A stretch of 64,000 bases of DNA from Oscillospiraceae bacterium (lineage in GTDB: Bacteria > Bacillota > Clostridia > Oscillospirales > Acutalibacteraceae), in assembly GCA_015065425.1 (NCBI GenBank), contig SVQH01000013.1, positions 4,929 to 68,928 of the forward strand, given 5' to 3'. Position numbers and translations under genes: made by a program. This document shows, one piece after another, positions 60,949 through 64,000 of the stretch; within the stretch, counting starts at the first letter, position 1, and each line of letters opens with the position of its first letter. A model generated the notes under the pieces. The model saw nothing but the letters and a program-made list of their open reading frames with translations. It had not been told where the DNA came from and did no database searches.

Positions 60949-61740
60949 ATGCAGACAAGTAGTTTAGGTTGGACTTTTGATACGGTAGCTTCCGATTATG
61001 AAAAACTTCGTCCCGGATATGTTGATGAATTATATCAGGCTATTTTTGATTACATACAAATCAATAACAAAAGCCGTGTTGTTGAAATCGGCATCGGCGG
61101 CGGTCAGGCAGCATTACCTTTCTTAAAAACAGGTTGCAAGCTTACTGCAGTTGATTACGGTGAGAGTTTCTGCGAAATATGCCGTGAGAAATTCAAAGAG
61201 TATCCAAACTTTTCTGCCGTATCGGGAAAGTTTGAAGATATTGATATGGGTGATAAATATGACCTGATTTATTCAGCCTCTGCCTTTCATTGGATACCCG
61301 AAGAAATCGGCTATAAAAAGGTTTATGATATGCTGAAAGACGGTGGAGTGTTTGCCCGATTCGCAAATCATCCTTTCCGTGATAAAGGAAAGCCTGAACT
61401 GTCGGCAGAAATGGACAAAATCTATGCAGAATATTATTATAAATACTACAACAAAGAACCTAAATCGCCTGTTGAATACACAGATGGGCAAGCATACGAC
61501 AGAGCTTTAATTGCAGAGAAATACGGCTTTACGGATATCGGGTATAAACTGTTTTTCCGTACACGCACATTCTCCGCAAAGGAATATAAAATGCTTCTCG
61601 GTACATATTCAGACCATATCGCTATTGCAGAAAGTATTCGAACAAAATTCTTTTCAGAAATAGAAGAAGCAATTAATCGACACGGCGGAGAAATTACTAT
61701 TTACGATACAATAGATTTACAGTTGGCAAGAAAAATTTGA
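60949..61740 (+). CDS. Class I SAM-dependent methyltransferase
   Basis: A 263-residue methyltransferase. Motif I is VVEIGIGGGQAALPFL, motif II LTAVDYGESF, and motif IV-like YDLIYSASAFHWI. Proteins of this kind (UbiE/COQ5-like) methylate small molecules; the substrate is not evident. It starts 3 bases after the NUDIX gene with GAGGAG upstream and is followed 18 bases later by the histidine phosphatase. Confidence 0.9.
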   Translation: MQTSSLGWTFDTVASDYEKLRPGYVDELYQAIFDYIQINNKSRVVEIGIGGGQAALPFLKTGCKLTAVDYGESFCEICREKFKEYPNFSAVSGKFEDIDMGDKYDLIYSASAFHWIPEEIGYKKVYDMLKDGGVFARFANHPFRDKGKPELSAEMDKIYAEYYYKYYNKEPKSPVEYTDGQAYDRALIAEKYGFTDIGYKLFFRTRTFSAKEYKMLLGTYSDHIAIAESIRTKFFSEIEEAINRHGGEITIYDTIDLQLARKI

Positions 61741-61758
61741 TTTAAAGGGTTTGATGTA

Positions 61759-62361
61759 ATGAAACTACTTGTTATCCGTCATGGTGAATCCGAAGCAGAT
61801 TTGCTTGATGTACATGAAGGCAGAGCTGATTTTGCATTAACTGAACGAGGACATAGACAAGCGGAAGCTATGGCAAATTATATTGCTGATAACTATAATA
61901 TTTCCCAAATTTATGCAAGTACATTGACAAGAGCAAAGCAAACAGCTCAGCATTTATCCGACAAAACCGGAATCCCCATTGTTTTTAATGAAGATTTAAT
62001 GGAGTTTGATAACGGTCTTCTTGCAGGATTACCCAGAGCAGTAGTAAGAGAAAAATATCCTGAAATTCCTGATTTGCCGATTGATAAAGCAGTTTACGGT
62101 CAGGAATCTCAGGTTGAGTTCAGACAAAGAGCTGAAAACGCACTTGCAAAAATAATTAGTGAATCTCAGCCCGACGAGACTATAGCAGTCGTTTCTCACG
62201 GAGGAATGATAAATCAGCTTTACCGTTCATTTTTTAGTATGCCTGTTAACTGTATATATTTCTTCAACACCGCCGATACAGGCATTCATATCTGGAGTTT
62301 AACTGACAGCGAAAGACGGGTTATCAAAGCTAATTTTGATGAGCATACAAAAGGAATTTAA
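61759..62361 (+). CDS. Histidine phosphatase family protein
   Basis: A 200-residue phosphatase of the phosphoglycerate-mutase-like (branch 1) family. The catalytic RHGE is in LLVIRHGESEADL, the second His in VVSHGGMINQL, and ASTLTRAKQTAQ is the usual Arg segment. It may act on sugar phosphates or cobamide-type intermediates; the substrate is not evident. The arrangement within the NUDIX-methyltransferase set suggests a metabolite-salvage or detoxification role, which is inference. Confidence 0.92.
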   Translation: MKLLVIRHGESEADLLDVHEGRADFALTERGHRQAEAMANYIADNYNISQIYASTLTRAKQTAQHLSDKTGIPIVFNEDLMEFDNGLLAGLPRAVVREKYPEIPDLPIDKAVYGQESQVEFRQRAENALAKIISESQPDETIAVVSHGGMINQLYRSFFSMPVNCIYFFNTADTGIHIWSLTDSERRVIKANFDEHTKGI

Positions 62362-62370
62362 GTTAAAATT

Positions 62371-63711
62371 ATGAGAATCTGCAATACTTGTGAAAAAATA
62401 AAAACAACTTTTGCTAACGGGTTTGATATTTCCGTATGGCGGAAATATGCAGAAGAAATATCAAATGAGCTTCCGTCAAAATGCGAAAATGATGCAAAGA
62501 GTTATGATTTTAATAAAGATGTCCTTCCTGTTATTGAAGATGCGTTGAACGAAGAAAAAATCAACTTCGTCAGCAGAAATTTTCAGACTGTAATTGATAC
62601 ACTTAACGTTAATCTCTCCAATCTATTTGATAAAGAACCTGATATTAACATTATTCTGTATCTCGGTCTTTGCAACGGTGCAGGCTGGGCAACCACTCTT
62701 GACGGTAAAAATACAGTTTTATTAGGCATTGAAAAAATCATCGAGCTTGCTTGGGGCGACGAAACAAATATGCGTGCCCTGATATTTCACGAAATCGGTC
62801 ATTTGTGGCATAAGCTGAACGGCAATCTGCATATTTCTGAGTTTTCAAAACGAAGAAAAGGCATTGCACAGCTTTACTGCGAAGGTGTTGCTATGGTTTG
62901 TGAACACCTTCTGTGCGGTGATAATGAGTTTTATCATCAGAACAAAGACGGATGGCTCAGTTGGTGCTATAAAAACGAGAATGAAATAAAAAGAGAATAT
63001 CTTCGCCGTCTTGATAAAAAAGAAAGTATTCAGGACTTCTTCGGTGATTGGTGTTCTTACAACGGTCATTCAGATGTCGGATATTTCCTCGGTTGTCGAT
63101 TTATTGAACATCTGATGAAAACTTATTCACTGAAAAAAATTGCAAATATGAAATACAGAATTCTTAACAAAGAATATAAAAAATTCACTGAACATGTCGT
63201 TCTATACAATAATCTCCAATTTAGTTTGCCAGAATTCATAATTGAACAGGTAACATTGGAAAATCTCATTAAATATGAAAATATTTTTTATTCAAACGAA
63301 GAATACTATATGATTACGGATGGACATCCGGCAACAAAACAAGATTGTGTTGATACTATTGAATATGCTAAAAAATATCCTTTGGAAATGTGTTATTGTC
63401 TTGGAGTTTCAAATGAGCAACAGCCGGTAGCATTCTTGTCTTTGCTTGAGGGTTATCCTGAATCAACAACATTGTATGTGGGACTGCTCTTAATAGACAA
63501 AAGATTTCAAAGAAATTCTATTGGTACAAGGATTATGAATGCCGTGATTGATGATGCTTTTTCTTCAGGTTACGCTACAATAAAACTTTCTGTTCAAGAT
63601 AACAATGTTAGTGGATATTCTTTTTGGAAAAAGCTCGGTTTTAAAGCCGTAAAAAAAACCTCATGTGATGGCTTTTATAATCTTTCCATGGAATTAAAGA
63701 GTGATAACTGA
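62371..63711 (+). CDS. HExxH metallopeptidase-like domain fused to GNAT acetyltransferase
   Basis: A 446-residue protein with two parts. Residues 1-300 are helical and contain H140-E-I-G-H144 (ALIFHEIGHLWH), followed by a possible third zinc ligand Glu171 in YCEGVA, like a gluzincin. Residues about 310-443 form a GNAT acetyltransferase: a YVGLLLIDKRFQRNSIGTRI segment provides the acetyl-CoA loop (first loop Gly is Ser), and the end FWKKLGFKAVKKTS is typical. The ATG at 62371 follows AAGTTAAAATT, a weak ribosome site; the gene starts 9 bases after the phosphatase stop. The two activities together are unusual. There is no signal peptide. Function unknown. Confidence 0.8.
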   Translation: MRICNTCEKIKTTFANGFDISVWRKYAEEISNELPSKCENDAKSYDFNKDVLPVIEDALNEEKINFVSRNFQTVIDTLNVNLSNLFDKEPDINIILYLGLCNGAGWATTLDGKNTVLLGIEKIIELAWGDETNMRALIFHEIGHLWHKLNGNLHISEFSKRRKGIAQLYCEGVAMVCEHLLCGDNEFYHQNKDGWLSWCYKNENEIKREYLRRLDKKESIQDFFGDWCSYNGHSDVGYFLGCRFIEHLMKTYSLKKIANMKYRILNKEYKKFTEHVVLYNNLQFSLPEFIIEQVTLENLIKYENIFYSNEEYYMITDGHPATKQDCVDTIEYAKKYPLEMCYCLGVSNEQQPVAFLSLLEGYPESTTLYVGLLLIDKRFQRNSIGTRIMNAVIDDAFSSGYATIKLSVQDNNVSGYSFWKKLGFKAVKKTSCDGFYNLSMELKSDN

Positions 63712-63745
63712 ATAAACAAAATAAAAATTTTGCGAGGTGATTACT

Positions 63746-64000
63746 ATGATATTAGATGTTGTGAACTTCGGTATGCCCACATTGATTGAAACGAGCACAC
63801 TTCCCGAATGTGCAAAGCTGTGTGCGGAATTAGGTCTTGATTTTATTGAACTTAATATGAATATGCCACAGTATCAGCTCGATAAAATTGATGTTGAGCA
63901 TTTCAAAGACATTGCTGATAAATATGGAATATACTATACAATTCACCTTGACGAAAATCTTAATATATGTGATTTCAATCCTTATGTTGCAGATGCTTAC
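63746..64000 (+). CDS. Sugar phosphate isomerase/epimerase-like protein, N-terminal part
   Basis: The frame opens at ATG 63746 after a GCGAGGTGATT ribosome site and runs off the window after 85 codons. The start MILDVVNFGMPTLIE and LGLDFIELNMNMPQY match the xylose-isomerase-like TIM-barrel family, as does the YYTIHLDEN strand. The rest, including the metal ligands, lies outside the window, so substrate cannot be judged. Confidence 0.8.
   Translation, partial: MILDVVNFGMPTLIETSTLPECAKLCAELGLDFIELNMNMPQYQLDKIDVEHFKDIADKYGIYYTIHLDENLNICDFNPYVADAY

Overview
The window looks like the chromosome of a low-GC, Gram-positive anaerobe of the Clostridia, most likely a gut or rumen Oscillospiraceae/Ruminococcus-type organism (inference). 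Supporting signs are a secreted dockerin protein, a glycyl radical enzyme, uronate catabolism, GH13 and GH92 glycosidases, a T-box leader on pheST, IreB, ClpE with its zinc finger, an ECF transporter module, YlmH, and a HisZ-dependent histidine operon led by a YerC/TrpR-type gene. Most intergenic gaps contain recognisable sigma-A type promoters (TTGnnn, 16-18 bp, TAnnnT) or hairpin-plus-T-run terminators.

Layout. 1-4.7 kb: a partial zinc-ribbon protein, a HAD-IIA phosphatase, an orphan glycyl radical enzyme, and a secreted dockerin protein with a possible cysteine-peptidase domain. 4.7-9.2 kb (minus): a uronate operon (TIM-barrel isomerase-like gene, kdgK, uxuA, SDR-type uxuB, eda) behind one strong promoter; it converts fructuronate through mannonate, KDG and KDPG to pyruvate and glyceraldehyde-3-phosphate. 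9.3-13.8 kb (minus): ireB plus a conserved small gene, then pheS-pheT behind a T-box leader with a UUC specifier. 13.8-22.6 kb (plus): a second HAD-IIA phosphatase, a GH13 alpha-glucosidase, a monoacylglycerol-lipase-like hydrolase and an acyltransferase-like membrane protein in one operon; a divergent PRPP synthetase; an intracellular-looking GH92 alpha-mannosidase; and a membrane-anchored SH3b protein.

22.6-33 kb: a second lipase-like hydrolase (minus), an MreB-family protein, recD2, valS, folC, a membrane protein with a degenerate PP2C-like domain, and a 59-residue single-gene unit. 33-45.9 kb (plus): a long, tightly packed run ruvC-ruvA-ruvB-glmM-methyltransferase-ecfA1-ecfA2-ecfT-truA-DUF5711-cvpA-pgsA-clpE. 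Then a tRNA-Gly(TCC) with its own promoter and terminator, and a non-coding stretch holding a cluster of different short palindromes. 46.6-48.1 kb: a ZIP metal transporter and ylmH, convergent.

48.2-55.9 kb (plus): yerC-like gene followed by hisZ-G-D-C-B-H-A-F-IE. It has nearly the whole histidine pathway, but no histidinol-phosphate phosphatase. A near-perfect palindrome sits over the promoter spacer and -10 box, a natural place for autoregulation by the YerC-type protein. 56.1-60.2 kb: an M50-type membrane metallopeptidase, then an MFS permease and an unfamiliar TIM-barrel hydrolase-like protein (one minus operon). 60.3-63.7 kb (plus): NUDIX hydrolase, SAM methyltransferase, histidine phosphatase, and a HExxH metallopeptidase fused to a GNAT acetyltransferase. 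The window ends inside a sugar-phosphate isomerase/epimerase gene.

The least explained items are the orphan glycyl radical enzyme with a Gly-Cys-Asn-Gln active-site loop, the dead PP2C-like membrane protein, the metallopeptidase-GNAT fusion, the hydrolase/MFS pair, and the YerC-led his operon with its candidate operator. I saw no CRISPR array, insertion sequence, prophage or rRNA.
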